Positions 10,644 through 21,904 of a stretch of 64,000 nt of DNA are shown here, in pieces. Within the stretch, counting starts at the first letter, position 1. The number at the start of each line of letters is the position of its first letter. The stretch is from Citrobacter werkmanii NBRC 105721 (GTDB lineage: Bacteria; Pseudomonadota; Gammaproteobacteria; Enterobacterales; Enterobacteriaceae): the NCBI GenBank assembly GCA_000759755.1, contig BBMW01000022.1:1-64000 (forward strand), in the 5' to 3' direction. Below the pieces are notes generated by a model. That model did no database searches. It was given only the letters and a program-made list of their open reading frames with translations, and was not told the origin of the DNA. A program made the translations under genes and the position numbers.

Positions 10644-12137
10644 TCAGGCGCTTTTGCCGTCATTAAAGATGGCCAGTTCATCCCAAATTGCGTCAATGCG
10701 CGCAGTGACTTCAGGATCTTTTTTTATCGGACGTCCCCATTCGCGCTGGGTTTCGCCCGGCCATTTATTGGTGGCATCCAGCCCCATTTTTGAACCAAGA
10801 CCGGAAACCGGCGAGGCAAAGTCCAGGTAATCAATGGGTGTATTCTCTACCAGTACAGTATCCCGGGCCGGGTCCATACGAGTCGTAATCGCCCAAATCA
10901 CATCATTCCAGTCGCGTGCGTTGACGTCATCATCACAGACAATAACAAATTTGGTGTACATAAACTGACGCAAAAACGACCAGACACCCATCATGACGCG
11001 TTTGGCATGACCGGCGTACTGTTTTTTTATCGTCACTACGGCCAGACGATATGAACAGCCTTCCGGCGGCAGGTAAAAGTCGACGATTTCCGGAAACTGC
11101 TTTTGCAGAATAGGCACGAAGACTTCATTCAGCGCTACGCCAAGCACTGCGGGCTCATCCGGTGGGCGTCCGGTATAAGTAGAGTGATAAATTGCATCTT
11201 CGCGCTGGGTAATGTGCGTGACGGTAAAGACCGGGAAGCTATCTACTTCATTGTAATAACCGGTATGATCGCCATACGGTCCTTCCGGGGCCATTTCACC
11301 CGGTTCGATATAGCCTTCCAGCACAATTTCAGCACTGGCAGGCACTTCCAGGTCGTTGGAAATACATTTGACCACTTCAGTTTTGGTGCCACGCAACAGC
11401 CCGGCAAATGCGTATTCAGATAACGTATCCGGGACAGGGGTAACAGCACCCAGAATTGTCGCCGGGTCAGCTCCCAAGGCCACAGAAACCGGGAACCGTT
11501 CACCAGGATGCGCCGCGCGCCACTCCTGGTAATCAAGCGCGCCGCCTCGATGGGAAAGCCAGCGCATAATAAGCTTGTTTTTGCCAATCAGTTGCTGACG
11601 ATAGATACCGAGATTCTGCCGCTCTTTGTGCGGGCCGCGCGTAACGGTCAGCCCCCAGGTAATCAGCGGCGCAGCATCCTCTGGCCAGCAGGTCATAATC
11701 GGAATACGGTTTAAGTCGACTTCATCACCTGAATAGATTTTTTGCTGGCAAGGTGCACCGCGTAACCGCTTAGTCGGCATGTTCAACACCTGCTTAAACT
11801 GCGGCAGCTTATCAAACAGATCGCGAAATCCTTTCGGTGGCTCAGGCTCTTTCAAAAACGCCAACAGCTTACCGACTTCCCGTAGCGCCGAGACATCTTC
11901 TTGCCCCATCCCCATCGCCACACGCTTCGGTGTGCCAAACAGGTTACACAGCACCGGCATTGAATAGCCTTTAGGATTTTCAAACAGTAACGCAGGCCCA
12001 CCAGCACGCAGAGTGCGATCGGCAATTTCAGTGATCTCCAGGTGGGGATCCACCTCAAGCGAAATGCGTTTGAGCTCGCCTTGCTGTTCAAGCAGCGTCA
12101 GGAAGTCGCGTAAATCGTGATATTTCATGGCGTCCAT
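10644..12137 (-). CDS. ubiD: 4-hydroxy-3-polyprenylbenzoate decarboxylase UbiD
   Basis: Decarboxylates 4-hydroxy-3-octaprenylbenzoate in ubiquinone synthesis, using the prenylated FMN cofactor made by UbiX. 497 residues, equal to E. coli. Recognisable UbiD features include [34 protein letters not shown], the active-site region [12 protein letters not shown], and [17 protein letters not shown]. First gene of the ubiD-fre unit; divergent from rfaH with 204 bp between them. Confidence 0.97.
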   Translation of the reverse strand: MDAMKYHDLRDFLTLLEQQGELKRISLEVDPHLEITEIADRTLRAGGPALLFENPKGYSMPVLCNLFGTPKRVAMGMGQEDVSALREVGKLLAFLKEPEPPKGFRDLFDKLPQFKQVLNMPTKRLRGAPCQQKIYSGDEVDLNRIPIMTCWPEDAAPLITWGLTVTRGPHKERQNLGIYRQQLIGKNKLIMRWLSHRGGALDYQEWRAAHPGERFPVSVALGADPATILGAVTPVPDTLSEYAFAGLLRGTKTEVVKCISNDLEVPASAEIVLEGYIEPGEMAPEGPYGDHTGYYNEVDSFPVFTVTHITQREDAIYHSTYTGRPPDEPAVLGVALNEVFVPILQKQFPEIVDFYLPPEGCSYRLAVVTIKKQYAGHAKRVMMGVWSFLRQFMYTKFVIVCDDDVNARDWNDVIWAITTRMDPARDTVLVENTPIDYLDFASPVSGLGSKMGLDATNKWPGETQREWGRPIKKDPEVTARIDAIWDELAIFNDGKSA

Positions 12138-12255
12138 TGTGGCCTCTTCGTAAGCGCTTCATTATACGGCGTTCATCATTGTGATGCTGTATTTTTGTTA
12201 AATTAGCGTGAACTCTGGCGATACATATAAGCCCCAGGAGTATATACCCATTGGG

Positions 12256-12311
12256 TTTCAGCCTGCTTTGCGGCGGGTATAATTAACTTAACTCATGGCT
12301 TTTGCTATGCT
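12256..12311 (+). promoter_or_regulatory. Candidate rfaH promoters
   Basis: A consensus TATAAT at 12278-12283 has TTTCAG 16 bp upstream (12256-12261). A second possible extended -10, TGCTATGCT, ends at 12311, 30 bp before the rfaH ATG. Which is used cannot be told from sequence. Confidence 0.4.
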
Positions 12312-12341
12312 GGCGCTCAGAACAAGCGGATAAGAGTTATT

Positions 12342-12830
12342 ATGCAAGCCTGGTATTTACTGTACTGCAAACGTGGGCAACTTCAGCGAGCCCAGGAACA
12401 CCTGGAAAGACAGGCGGTGAACTGCCTGACACCTATGATCACCCTGGAAAAAATGGTGCGCGGTAAACGTACCACAGTCAGTGAACCCCTATTCCCTAAT
12501 TACATGTTTGTCGAGTTCGACCCGGAAGTGATCCACACCACCACCATCAATGCCACGCGTGGTGTCAGCCATTTCGTCCGTTTCGGTGCGACGCCGGCGA
12601 CCGTTCCTTCTCCCGTCATTCATCAACTTTCTGTCTACAAACCTGAAGGTATTGTTGACCCTGAAACCCCTCATCCGGGGGACAGTGTAATTATTACTGA
12701 AGGTGCGTTTGAGGGGTTGAAAGCGATCTTTACCGAACCCGATGGCGAAGCGCGTTCCATGCTGCTGCTTAACCTGTTGAATAAAGAGGTTAAGCAGAGC
12801 GTGAAAAATACCGGCTTTCGAAAAATTTAA
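12342..12830 (+). CDS. rfaH: Transcription antiterminator RfaH
   Basis: NusG paralogue that loads onto RNA polymerase paused at ops elements and helps transcription and translation of long surface-polysaccharide and virulence operons. 162 residues. The N-terminal NGN domain begins [17 protein letters not shown] and includes [13 protein letters not shown]. The C-terminal KOW domain, which switches fold on activation, covers about residues 113-162 ([18 protein letters not shown]). Single gene, convergent with tatD; the stops are 6 bp apart with no terminator visible between them. Confidence 0.97.
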   Translation: MQAWYLLYCKRGQLQRAQEHLERQAVNCLTPMITLEKMVRGKRTTVSEPLFPNYMFVEFDPEVIHTTTINATRGVSHFVRFGATPATVPSPVIHQLSVYKPEGIVDPETPHPGDSVIITEGAFEGLKAIFTEPDGEARSMLLLNLLNKEVKQSVKNTGFRKI

Positions 12831-12836
12831 ATAGCC

Positions 12837-13619
12837 TTAGAAGGTCACTTCAAACAGCGTTCTGACGTTAGCATCAATGGTTGCTGACAACCATTGAGGA
12901 TCCTCGCCGCGCCAGTGGGCAATACGCTCAAGAATATGGGGAAGGTGCGCAGGTTCATTGCGCCGTGACGCTGGCTTAGGCGTTAAATCCCGGGGAAGTA
13001 AGTAAGGCGCATCGGTTTCGATCAGCAATCTCTCAACCGGGATAAAGGGCAGCAGCTCACGCAGCTCCATGCCCCGGCGCTCATCACAGACCCACCCGGT
13101 GATACCAATATAAAGCCCGCGGTCTACACAGTCCTGCATCTCCTGCCGCGAGCCAGTAAAGCAGTGCAGCACCGCACCGGGCAGGCTATCCAGCCACGGA
13201 TCCAGCAACGTCAGAAAACGCTCATGGGCATCCCGACAATGCATGAAAACCGGCATCTGCAGTTCAGCAGCAATGCGCAGTTGCGCCTCAAAAGCACGCT
13301 CCTGCTCCTGCGGCGTGGAGAAATTGCGATTGAAATCCAGGCCGCACTCACCAATAGCGACCACCTGCGAATGATTTGCCAGTGCGATAATCTCTGCTTC
13401 TGTTGAGGACTGCCATTGGCTGCTGTCATGCGGGTGCACGCCAGCCGTGGACCAGCAATGTGGATAATGCTGCGCCAACGTTAAAGCCTGCTGGCTTTCG
13501 TGCAGGTTTGTTCCGGTCAGAAGCATACCGTTTACGCCCGCAGCAAAGGCGCGCGCCACGACCTCATCCCGGTCTTTCGTAAATTGTGAACTGGTTAAAT
13601 TAACGCCAATATCAAACAT
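12837..13619 (-). CDS. tatD: 3'-5' ssDNA/RNA exonuclease TatD
   Basis: Magnesium-dependent DNase of the TatD family, linked to repair of oxidative DNA damage and DNA turnover. Start at [13 protein letters not shown], preceded by GGGAGGA, gives 260 residues. Metal-ligand motifs are [25 protein letters not shown] and [14 protein letters not shown]. Despite its place after tatC, E. coli TatD is not needed for Tat export. It lies 41 bp after tatC, with a GC-rich hairpin between. Confidence 0.96.
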   Translation of the reverse strand: MFDIGVNLTSSQFTKDRDEVVARAFAAGVNGMLLTGTNLHESQQALTLAQHYPHCWSTAGVHPHDSSQWQSSTEAEIIALANHSQVVAIGECGLDFNRNFSTPQEQERAFEAQLRIAAELQMPVFMHCRDAHERFLTLLDPWLDSLPGAVLHCFTGSRQEMQDCVDRGLYIGITGWVCDERRGMELRELLPFIPVERLLIETDAPYLLPRDLTPKPASRRNEPAHLPHILERIAHWRGEDPQWLSATIDANVRTLFEVTF

Positions 13620-13636
13620 GCTTCCTCCCATATGAC

Positions 13637-13656
13637 AACCGCCCTGACGGGCGGTT
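13637..13656. other. Hairpin between tatC and tatD
   Basis: AACCGCCC-TGAC-GGGCGGTT, a perfect 8-bp stem just after the tatC stop. No T-run follows in the direction of transcription, so it is more likely an RNA-stability or processing element than a terminator. Confidence 0.5.
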
Positions 13657-13660
13657 GCGT

Positions 13661-14452
13661 TTATTCTTCAGTTTTCTCGGCGGCTTCGGCTTCTTTTGCT
13701 TCTTCAGCCTCGTTATCCTCATCTCGCGTACGTCGCTTACCGACATAGAATCGAGAGAAGAACACACCCACCTCGAACAGGCAGTACATCGGTATCGCCA
13801 ACAGCGTTTGCGAGAAGACATCTGGTGGGGTCAATAGCATCCCGACGACAAATGCGCCGACTACAACGTAAGGACGTTTCTTACGTAAGTCTTCAGGCGT
13901 CGTAATGCCCATCCAGCATAGCAGCACAATGGCGACAGGAACCTCAAAAGAGACACCGAAAGCCATAAACAACGCCATTACGAAGCTGAGATAGCTGGCA
14001 ATGTCTGTCGATACCTGTACGCCTTGCGGAGCTGTGTTGGCAAGGAAACCAAACGCCAGCGGGAAGACGACAAAATAGGCGAATGCCATACCGATGTAGA
14101 ACAATAACGAACTGGAGACCAGCAGCGGCACAACCAGGCGACGTTCATGTTTGTACAAAGCAGGCGCAATGAATGCCCAGACCTGGTAGAGGATCACTGG
14201 CGCTGACAGAATCAGCGACACCATGAAGGTTAACTTTATCGGGGTAAAGAACGGCGAGGCCACATCGGTGGCGATCATCGTTGCGCCCTGCGGCATCTGT
14301 TTGATCAACGGCGCCGCAACCATATGGTAAATGTCGTTGGCAAAGTACACCAATGCCAGAAAGATCACGAATACCGCAATAATGCAGTTCAGGAGTCGCT
14401 TACGCAGCTCAATAAGATGCGTGATGAGCGGTTGGGTATCTTCTACAGCCAT
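13661..14452 (-). CDS. tatC: Twin-arginine translocase subunit TatC
   Basis: Polytopic receptor for twin-arginine signal peptides at the inner membrane. 263 residues with six hydrophobic segments. The cytoplasmic N-terminus [16 protein letters not shown] carries the conserved Glu that contacts the RR motif. [19 protein letters not shown] and [12 protein letters not shown] hold the conserved first cytoplasmic loop with Phe and Glu. The charged C-terminal tail (from about residue 235) is rich in Glu and Lys. Starts 2 bp after tatB. Confidence 0.97.
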   Translation of the reverse strand: MAVEDTQPLITHLIELRKRLLNCIIAVFVIFLALVYFANDIYHMVAAPLIKQMPQGATMIATDVASPFFTPIKLTFMVSLILSAPVILYQVWAFIAPALYKHERRLVVPLLVSSSLLFYIGMAFAYFVVFPLAFGFLANTAPQGVQVSTDIASYLSFVMALFMAFGVSFEVPVAIVLLCWMGITTPEDLRKKRPYVVVGAFVVGMLLTPPDVFSQTLLAIPMYCLFEVGVFFSRFYVGKRRTRDEDNEAEEAKEAEAAEKTEE

Positions 14453-14454
14453 GT

Positions 14455-15003
14455 TTACGGTTTATCACTCGACGAGGGGGAGGATTCGACAACAGGTGCG
14501 GCAGCTTTCTTTTCTGCATCCATCAACGTGGCGGAAGCGTTTTCCGTCGGCTCTGGCTTTTTAGCACCCGTGGATTCCGGTTTTTGCTCCGGCGAACTGG
14601 CCTGGTTTTCAGCGGCAGCTGGGGTGACCCCTTCTCGCTGTGCTTCACCGTCTTTCACCACCGGATTATGGATAGTGTGCGCTTCATCGCTGGCTTTCTC
14701 AGGATCGTGCACGCTATAAGAACGCTTCATCGACTCCGCCGCTTCACGCAGCTCATCCATTGATGCTTTCAGCTCCGGGGTCAGATTTGTCAGGCTCGCT
14801 TTTTCTACTTTCTTCAGGCTGTCCTGGAATTCCTGAAGCTTAAGCTCCTGGGTCAGTTCGTTCTGAACAGTAGTCGCAAGGGAACGCAAAGCGCGAACCC
14901 AGCCAGCAACCGTTTTTACCGCTACGGGTAAACGCTGCGGCCCCAGGACAATGAGGCCGATAACGAACACCAATAACAGCTCGCTAAAACCGATATCAAA
15001 CAC
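14455..15003 (-). CDS. tatB: Sec-independent translocase subunit TatB
   Basis: Forms the TatBC receptor complex. 182 residues, slightly longer than the 171 of E. coli. It has an N-terminal membrane helix ([19 protein letters not shown]) with the conserved Glu near residue 8 and LGPQRLP after it, then an amphipathic helix. The long C-terminal half is low-complexity, rich in Glu, Ala, Pro and Ser, and varies between genera. Lies 3 bp after tatA. Confidence 0.96.
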   Translation of the reverse strand: MFDIGFSELLLVFVIGLIVLGPQRLPVAVKTVAGWVRALRSLATTVQNELTQELKLQEFQDSLKKVEKASLTNLTPELKASMDELREAAESMKRSYSVHDPEKASDEAHTIHNPVVKDGEAQREGVTPAAAENQASSPEQKPESTGAKKPEPTENASATLMDAEKKAAAPVVESSPSSSDKP

Positions 15004-15006
15004 GGA

Positions 15007-15261
15007 TTATACCTGCTCTTTATCTTGGCTTTTGGCGTCTTCCTTTTTCACTTCGCCCTGCTTATCGGTGATGGATTTAGCAGTAAAATCAGCATCCTGG
15101 CTGGTTTTATCTTGCTTAGGTTCATCATCACCCATCGCTTTTTTGAAGCCTTTAATAGACGCGCCAAGATCGGAACCGATGGAGCCGAGTTTCTTGGTGC
15201 CAAATAGCAGTACAACGATGACGGCAATGATCAACAACTGCCAAATACTGATACCACCCAT
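15007..15261 (-). CDS. tatA: Sec-independent translocase subunit TatA
   Basis: Oligomerises to form the passage for folded proteins in Tat export. 84 residues: one membrane helix ([18 protein letters not shown]), the [14 protein letters not shown] hinge, the amphipathic helix with the conserved Phe in IKGFKKAM, and a charged Lys/Asp-rich tail. First gene of tatABC, 78 bp downstream of ubiB, so it may have its own promoter or be read through. Confidence 0.96.
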   Translation of the reverse strand: MGGISIWQLLIIAVIVVLLFGTKKLGSIGSDLGASIKGFKKAMGDDEPKQDKTSQDADFTAKSITDKQGEVKKEDAKSQDKEQV

Positions 15262-15339
15262 ACATGTTCCTCTGTCATAGATGATGAATTAATAAGGCCG
15301 TAGTATACGTTACACGGCCTGCCTTGGGCGATGAAAAAT

Positions 15340-17582
<2,243 letters not shown>

Positions 17583-17595
17583 CCCCAATCTCCTG

Positions 17596-18351
17596 TCAGA
17601 ACTTGTAACCACGATGCAGCGCAACGACACCAGCCGTCAGGTTGTAGTAATCAACGCTTTCGAACCCGGCATCTTGCATCATTGCTTTTAGCGTGTCCTG
17701 ATCGGGATGCATGCGAATGGACTCCGCCAAATAGCGGTAACTGTCCGCATCGCTTGCGACCATGGAACCTATGCGCGGCAGAACATGGAAAGAATAAGCA
17801 TCGTAGGCCTTGCTCAGCGGTTCGATAATCGGTTTGGAGAACTCCAGCACCAGTAAACGTCCGCCCGGCTTCAACACGCGATACATGGATCGTAAAGCTT
17901 TGTCTTTATCCGTTACGTTGCGCAGACCGAAAGAAATGGTAATGCAGTCAAACGTGTTGTCAGGGAAAGGCAGTGCTTCCGCGTTCGCCTGAACGTACTC
18001 AACGTTACCCACTACGCCGATATTACGCAGCTTTTCGCGACCCATTTTGAGCATTGAGTCATTGATATCCGCCAGTACGACTTTACCGGTTTCACCCACC
18101 ATGCGAGAGAATTTCGCCGTCAGGTCGCCCGTACCGCCCGCCAAATCCAGAACGGTTTGACCGCGACGCACGCCACTGCAATCAATGGTGAAGCGCTTCC
18201 ACAAACGATGAATGCCAAATGACATTAAGTCATTCATAACGTCATATTTCGAGGCCACAGAATGAAAAACGTGGGCCACCATGTCAGCTTTCTGCTCTTT
18301 AGCGACGGTCTGAAAGCCAAAGTGCGTCGTTTCTTGTGAATTATCCACCAT
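17596..18351 (-). CDS. ubiE: Ubiquinone/menaquinone C-methyltransferase UbiE
   Basis: SAM-dependent C-methylation of 2-polyprenyl-6-methoxy-1,4-benzoquinol and demethylmenaquinol, shared by the ubiquinone and menaquinone pathways. 251 residues. SAM-binding motif I is [12 protein letters not shown]; the family signatures [17 protein letters not shown] and [19 protein letters not shown] are present. First gene of ubiE-ubiJ-ubiB. It is 94 bp downstream of rmuC. Confidence 0.97.
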   Translation of the reverse strand: MVDNSQETTHFGFQTVAKEQKADMVAHVFHSVASKYDVMNDLMSFGIHRLWKRFTIDCSGVRRGQTVLDLAGGTGDLTAKFSRMVGETGKVVLADINDSMLKMGREKLRNIGVVGNVEYVQANAEALPFPDNTFDCITISFGLRNVTDKDKALRSMYRVLKPGGRLLVLEFSKPIIEPLSKAYDAYSFHVLPRIGSMVASDADSYRYLAESIRMHPDQDTLKAMMQDAGFESVDYYNLTAGVVALHRGYKF

Positions 18352-18445
18352 CTCAGTGCCTGCTCATTCAAAAAATGTTCAAGAAGTGTAACAGATTGGG
18401 CCAATTTGCCCTACCCTTCTACTGGGTTCAACTACCCCAAACGGA

Positions 18446-19876
18446 CTAGTTTGATTGCTGATTTACTGCTTCATCATCAGGGTAAGGCTCATCCTGTTGC
18501 GTCTCAGGGACCGCGCGCAACCGGTACTCTTCATCCTGCGTAGTGGCTTGTTCAGCCAGCTCAGGATTTATCTCACGCTTAATTTCCACACCTAAACTGC
18601 GAAACGCTTCTGCCTGTGACAGGACGTTTCCACGGCCCGAAGAGAGCTTTTTCATCGCTTGTCGGTAGTTGTCCTGGGCTTTATCCAGACTTTGGCCAAT
18701 CGCCGACATATCATCCACAAACAAGCGCATCTTGTCATAAAGTTTGCTGGCCCGATCGGCAATTTGTTGCGCATTACGGCTCTGATGCTCGTAGCGCCAC
18801 AGGTTGGCGATCGTGCGCAATGCCACTAACAACGTAGTAGGACTGACCAGCATAATGTTATTTTTAAGCGCCTCGGTTATCAGTTCGGGTTGTCTGTCCA
18901 GCGCCAGCAAAAAAGCGGGCTCGACGGGAATAAACATCAGCACATAGTCAAGCGAACGCAGCCCGGGAAGCTGTTGATAATCTTTACGACCCAACAGACG
19001 AATATGGTTTCGCACCGAGGCGATATGTTCCTGCAACGCAGTCTCGCGGGTATATTCATCTTCCGCGTTAAAATAGCGCTCATAGGCAACCAACGTCATT
19101 TTTGCGTCGATTACCACATCTTTACCCTGCGGTAGCCGGACAATGACATCGGGTTGCATTCGCGAACGGGCATCGTTTTCAATGCTAACCTGGGTTTCGT
19201 ATTCATAACCTTCACGCAGACCGGAGGCTTCAAGTACCCGCGTCAGTACCACCTCACCCCAGTTACCCTGCGTTTTATTATCGCCTTTTAAGGCCCGCGT
19301 CAGGTTTACCGCTTCCTGCGCCATCTGCGCGTTAAGTTGCTGGAGATTACGAATTTCGTGCGCCAGGGTATGGCGCTCTTGCGCCTCTTTACCGAAGCTA
19401 TCCTGAACCTGACGTCGAAAACCGTCCAGTTGTTCGCGAAGCGGTGTCAGCAGGCTGTTCAGACTTTGACGGTTTTGCTCATCTACGCGGCGGTTGCTGT
19501 GCTCAAAAATGCGATTCGCCAGGTTTTCAAACTGTTCACTCAGGCGTTGTTCGCTGTTGATCATCTGGCGGATTTTATCTTCCGCATGCTGCTGCGTCGC
19601 TTCCAGCCGGGTAGTGACTTCACGGAGATCGGCTTCCAGAGAGGTGTTGATGCTGTGCAGGCTGCGTAATTCGTTATTGAGTAGTTCGCACTCGTCGCGC
19701 CAATGGGCTTCCTGCGAGAGCTGTTGACGGGCTGCGCTTAACGCAATATCCAGTTCACGTCGCTCTTCGATGAGGTCGGCACGGATCTGATCGGCCCGCG
19801 CTTTTGTCGCCAGCCACCCCACCAGCAGCCCTGCGGCTAATGCCAACACGGCACTCATCATAATTGTAATATCCAC
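18446..19876 (-). CDS. rmuC: DNA recombination protein RmuC
   Basis: Limits recombination between short inverted repeats; the family carries a nuclease-like fold. 476 residues. An N-terminal membrane helix (VLALAAGLLVGWLATKA) is followed by a long coiled coil (about 25-190). The conserved RmuC domain contains NKTQGNWGEVVLTRVLEASG and VVIDAKMTLVAYERY. The last 60 residues are acidic and variable. Single gene upstream of ubiE. Confidence 0.95.
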   Translation of the reverse strand: MDITIMMSAVLALAAGLLVGWLATKARADQIRADLIEERRELDIALSAARQQLSQEAHWRDECELLNNELRSLHSINTSLEADLREVTTRLEATQQHAEDKIRQMINSEQRLSEQFENLANRIFEHSNRRVDEQNRQSLNSLLTPLREQLDGFRRQVQDSFGKEAQERHTLAHEIRNLQQLNAQMAQEAVNLTRALKGDNKTQGNWGEVVLTRVLEASGLREGYEYETQVSIENDARSRMQPDVIVRLPQGKDVVIDAKMTLVAYERYFNAEDEYTRETALQEHIASVRNHIRLLGRKDYQQLPGLRSLDYVLMFIPVEPAFLLALDRQPELITEALKNNIMLVSPTTLLVALRTIANLWRYEHQSRNAQQIADRASKLYDKMRLFVDDMSAIGQSLDKAQDNYRQAMKKLSSGRGNVLSQAEAFRSLGVEIKREINPELAEQATTQDEEYRLRAVPETQQDEPYPDDEAVNQQSN

Positions 19877-19974
19877 AACGCCCCCTTACAGCCACGGCTT
19901 ACCCGCACAAAATAGAATTGTGCTGTATAAACGTCCAGTTTAAAAGGAATTTCCTGCGAGGCACTACGCAAAAT

Positions 19975-20001
19975 AAAAAGGCCGAACGCGTCGGCCTTTT
20001 T
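19975..20001. terminator. Terminator downstream of udp (bidirectional form)
   Basis: AAAAAGGCCGA, 5-base loop, TCGGCCTTTTT: an 11-bp symmetric stem that gives a T-run on either strand. It lies 15 bp after the udp stop. Confidence 0.9.
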
Positions 20002-20016
20002 GAACAGACGGGAGAA

Positions 20017-20778
20017 TTACAGTAAACGGCGGGCAGCTTCCACCACGATTTTCACCGCGTGGCTTTCCGTTTGTTTCATCGTTTCCGCATTAGGAATCTC
20101 TTGCTGAGTACGGTTCACGATAACGCCAGCAACCATACCTGCACGCAGGCCCTGGCTTGCGCACATGGTCAGCAACGTTGCGGATTCCATTTCGTAGTTC
20201 ATGACGCCCATGGACTGCCACTCTTCCATTGAGCCTTTGAAACGGCTCACTACGCGACCAGAGAAGGTGTCATAACGCTCCTGGCCCGGGTAGAAGGTGT
20301 CAGAAGACGCGGTGACACCCACGTGGGTAGTCGCACCGATAGATTTCGCCGCTTCCACCAGCGCAGTGGTGCACTCGAAGTCAGCAACGGCCGGGAATTC
20401 CATTGGCGCGAAGTGCAGGCTTGCGCCATCCAAACGGACAGACGCAGTGGTGACCAGCACATCACCCACATTGATATGCGGCTGAATAGCGCCAGTCGTA
20501 CCGATACGCAGGAAGGTACGAATGCCCAATTGCGCCAGTTCTTCTACGGCAATAGAGGTGGACGGGCCGCCGATACCGGTAGAGCAAACGATCACGGCTT
20601 TACCATCCAGCTCAGCACGCCAGGTCGTGAACTCGCGATGGGATGCCAGCTTAACCGGCTTATCCATCAGCGCGGCGATCTTTTCCACACGCTCCGGGTC
20701 GCCAGGGACGATAGCAAGCGTAGCCCCTTGTAAATCGTTCTTAGTGAGGCCGAGATGAAAAACATCAGACTTAGACAT
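20017..20778 (-). CDS. udp: Uridine phosphorylase Udp
   Basis: Phosphorolysis of uridine to uracil and ribose 1-phosphate in pyrimidine salvage. Start at [15 protein letters not shown], with GAGGAG before it, gives 253 residues as in E. coli. Purine nucleoside phosphorylase-like fold: [15 protein letters not shown] (phosphate site), [19 protein letters not shown], and [15 protein letters not shown] (ribose-binding Glu and Met). Its upstream region has two CRP-like sites flanking CytR-like repeats, so catabolite and nucleoside control as in E. coli are expected. Confidence 0.97.
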   Translation of the reverse strand: MSKSDVFHLGLTKNDLQGATLAIVPGDPERVEKIAALMDKPVKLASHREFTTWRAELDGKAVIVCSTGIGGPSTSIAVEELAQLGIRTFLRIGTTGAIQPHINVGDVLVTTASVRLDGASLHFAPMEFPAVADFECTTALVEAAKSIGATTHVGVTASSDTFYPGQERYDTFSGRVVSRFKGSMEEWQSMGVMNYEMESATLLTMCASQGLRAGMVAGVIVNRTQQEIPNAETMKQTESHAVKIVVEAARRLL

Positions 20779-20850
20779 AAAAACTCCTCTGTGAATCGGT
20801 TTTGTCAGAAGAAGCAAAAACACACTTTACCGAAGGCATAAACAAATTTT

Positions 20851-20918
20851 CGTGACAGACATCACCATGATGTAAATCAATTGCATTCGATTGCCATTAA
20901 ACAGTGACGGATGTCACA
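20851..20918. promoter_or_regulatory. CRP/CytR control region of udp
   Basis: Two CRP-like sites: CGTGA-N6-TCACC (20851-20866) and AGTGA-N6-TCACA (20903-20918), centres 52 bp apart. Between them are the direct repeats TTGCATT (20881-20887) and TTGCCATT (20891-20898), resembling CytR octamers. This CRP-CytR-CRP order is the known design of the CytR regulon, including udp. Confidence 0.8.
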
Positions 20919-21043
20919 TAAGCAGCGTGATGTAAGGACTCCTTGCACAAAAGATAGACCGTTTAAGGCAATGTGGTACGTTGCATATGTCTATAGTTAA
21001 TAATGCGCTTTTTGGCTGAATATTTAAGGGTACGGAGAATACC

Positions 21044-21850
21044 ATGACGACACGACAATCTGGCTTTGCACCTGCTGTATCTCCACCGACGCCTACCACG
21101 GTTCACACACCGGATAACGCAATTATCGCCGGTGTAACGTCCATACCTTCACAGGGCGATGATATGCCAGCGTATCACGCACGACCAAAACAGACCGATG
21201 GCCCCCTGCCCGTGGTTATTGTCGTGCAGGAGATTTTTGGTATTCATGAACACATTCGTGATGTTTGCCGCCGTCTGGCCCTGGAAGGATATCTGGCTAT
21301 TGCACCAGAGCTCTACTTCCGCGAAGGCGATCCCAATGACTTTGCCGATATCCCCACGCTGCTCAGCGGCCTTGTCGCCAAAGTGCCTGACTCTCAGGTA
21401 CTGGCCGACCTGGACCACGTCGCCAGTTGGGCCTCCCGCAACGGTGGGGATGCTCATCGATTAATGATCACTGGTTTTTGTTGGGGTGGACGCATCACCT
21501 GGCTGTATGCCGCACACAATCCGCAGTTAAAAGCAGCGGTAGCATGGTATGGCAAACTGGTGGGTGATAAGACCCTCAACTCGCCGAAACATCCCGTTGA
21601 TATCGCCACCGATCTTAACGCCCCCGTCCTGGGACTTTATGGTGGTCAGGACACCAGTATCCCACAGGATACCGTCGAAACGATGCGTCAGGCGCTACGC
21701 GCCGCCAATGCTAAAGCGGAAATTGTGGTTTATCCCGATGCCGGGCATGCATTTAATGCCGATTACCGCCCGAGCTACCACGAAGAGTCGGCCAAAGACG
21801 GCTGGCAGAGAATGCTGGAGTGGTTCGCGCAATACGGCGAGAAGAAGTAA
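21044..21850 (+). CDS. dlhH: Dienelactone hydrolase family protein DlhH (YsgA)
   Basis: Alpha/beta-hydrolase of the dienelactone hydrolase family. 268 residues. The Cys nucleophile elbow is GFCWGG. The catalytic Asp is in LYGGQDTSIP and the His in YPDAGHAFNADYRPSY. The N-terminal part has VVIVVQEIFGIHEHIRDVCR, another family mark. The natural substrate in enterobacteria is unknown. Divergent from udp with 265 bp between; convergent with metE, sharing a terminator. Confidence 0.92.
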   Translation: MTTRQSGFAPAVSPPTPTTVHTPDNAIIAGVTSIPSQGDDMPAYHARPKQTDGPLPVVIVVQEIFGIHEHIRDVCRRLALEGYLAIAPELYFREGDPNDFADIPTLLSGLVAKVPDSQVLADLDHVASWASRNGGDAHRLMITGFCWGGRITWLYAAHNPQLKAAVAWYGKLVGDKTLNSPKHPVDIATDLNAPVLGLYGGQDTSIPQDTVETMRQALRAANAKAEIVVYPDAGHAFNADYRPSYHEESAKDGWQRMLEWFAQYGEKK

Positions 21851-21874
21851 GTATCGCCAGGCAAACCGATCATC

Positions 21875-21900
21875 AAAACGGAGGCTAACGCCTCCGTTTT
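21875..21900. terminator. Bidirectional terminator between dlhH and metE
   Basis: AAAACGGAGGC-TAAC-GCCTCCGTTTT: an 11-bp stem with A/T runs on both sides, placed between the two convergent stops. Confidence 0.92.
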
Positions 21901-21904
21901 ATTT

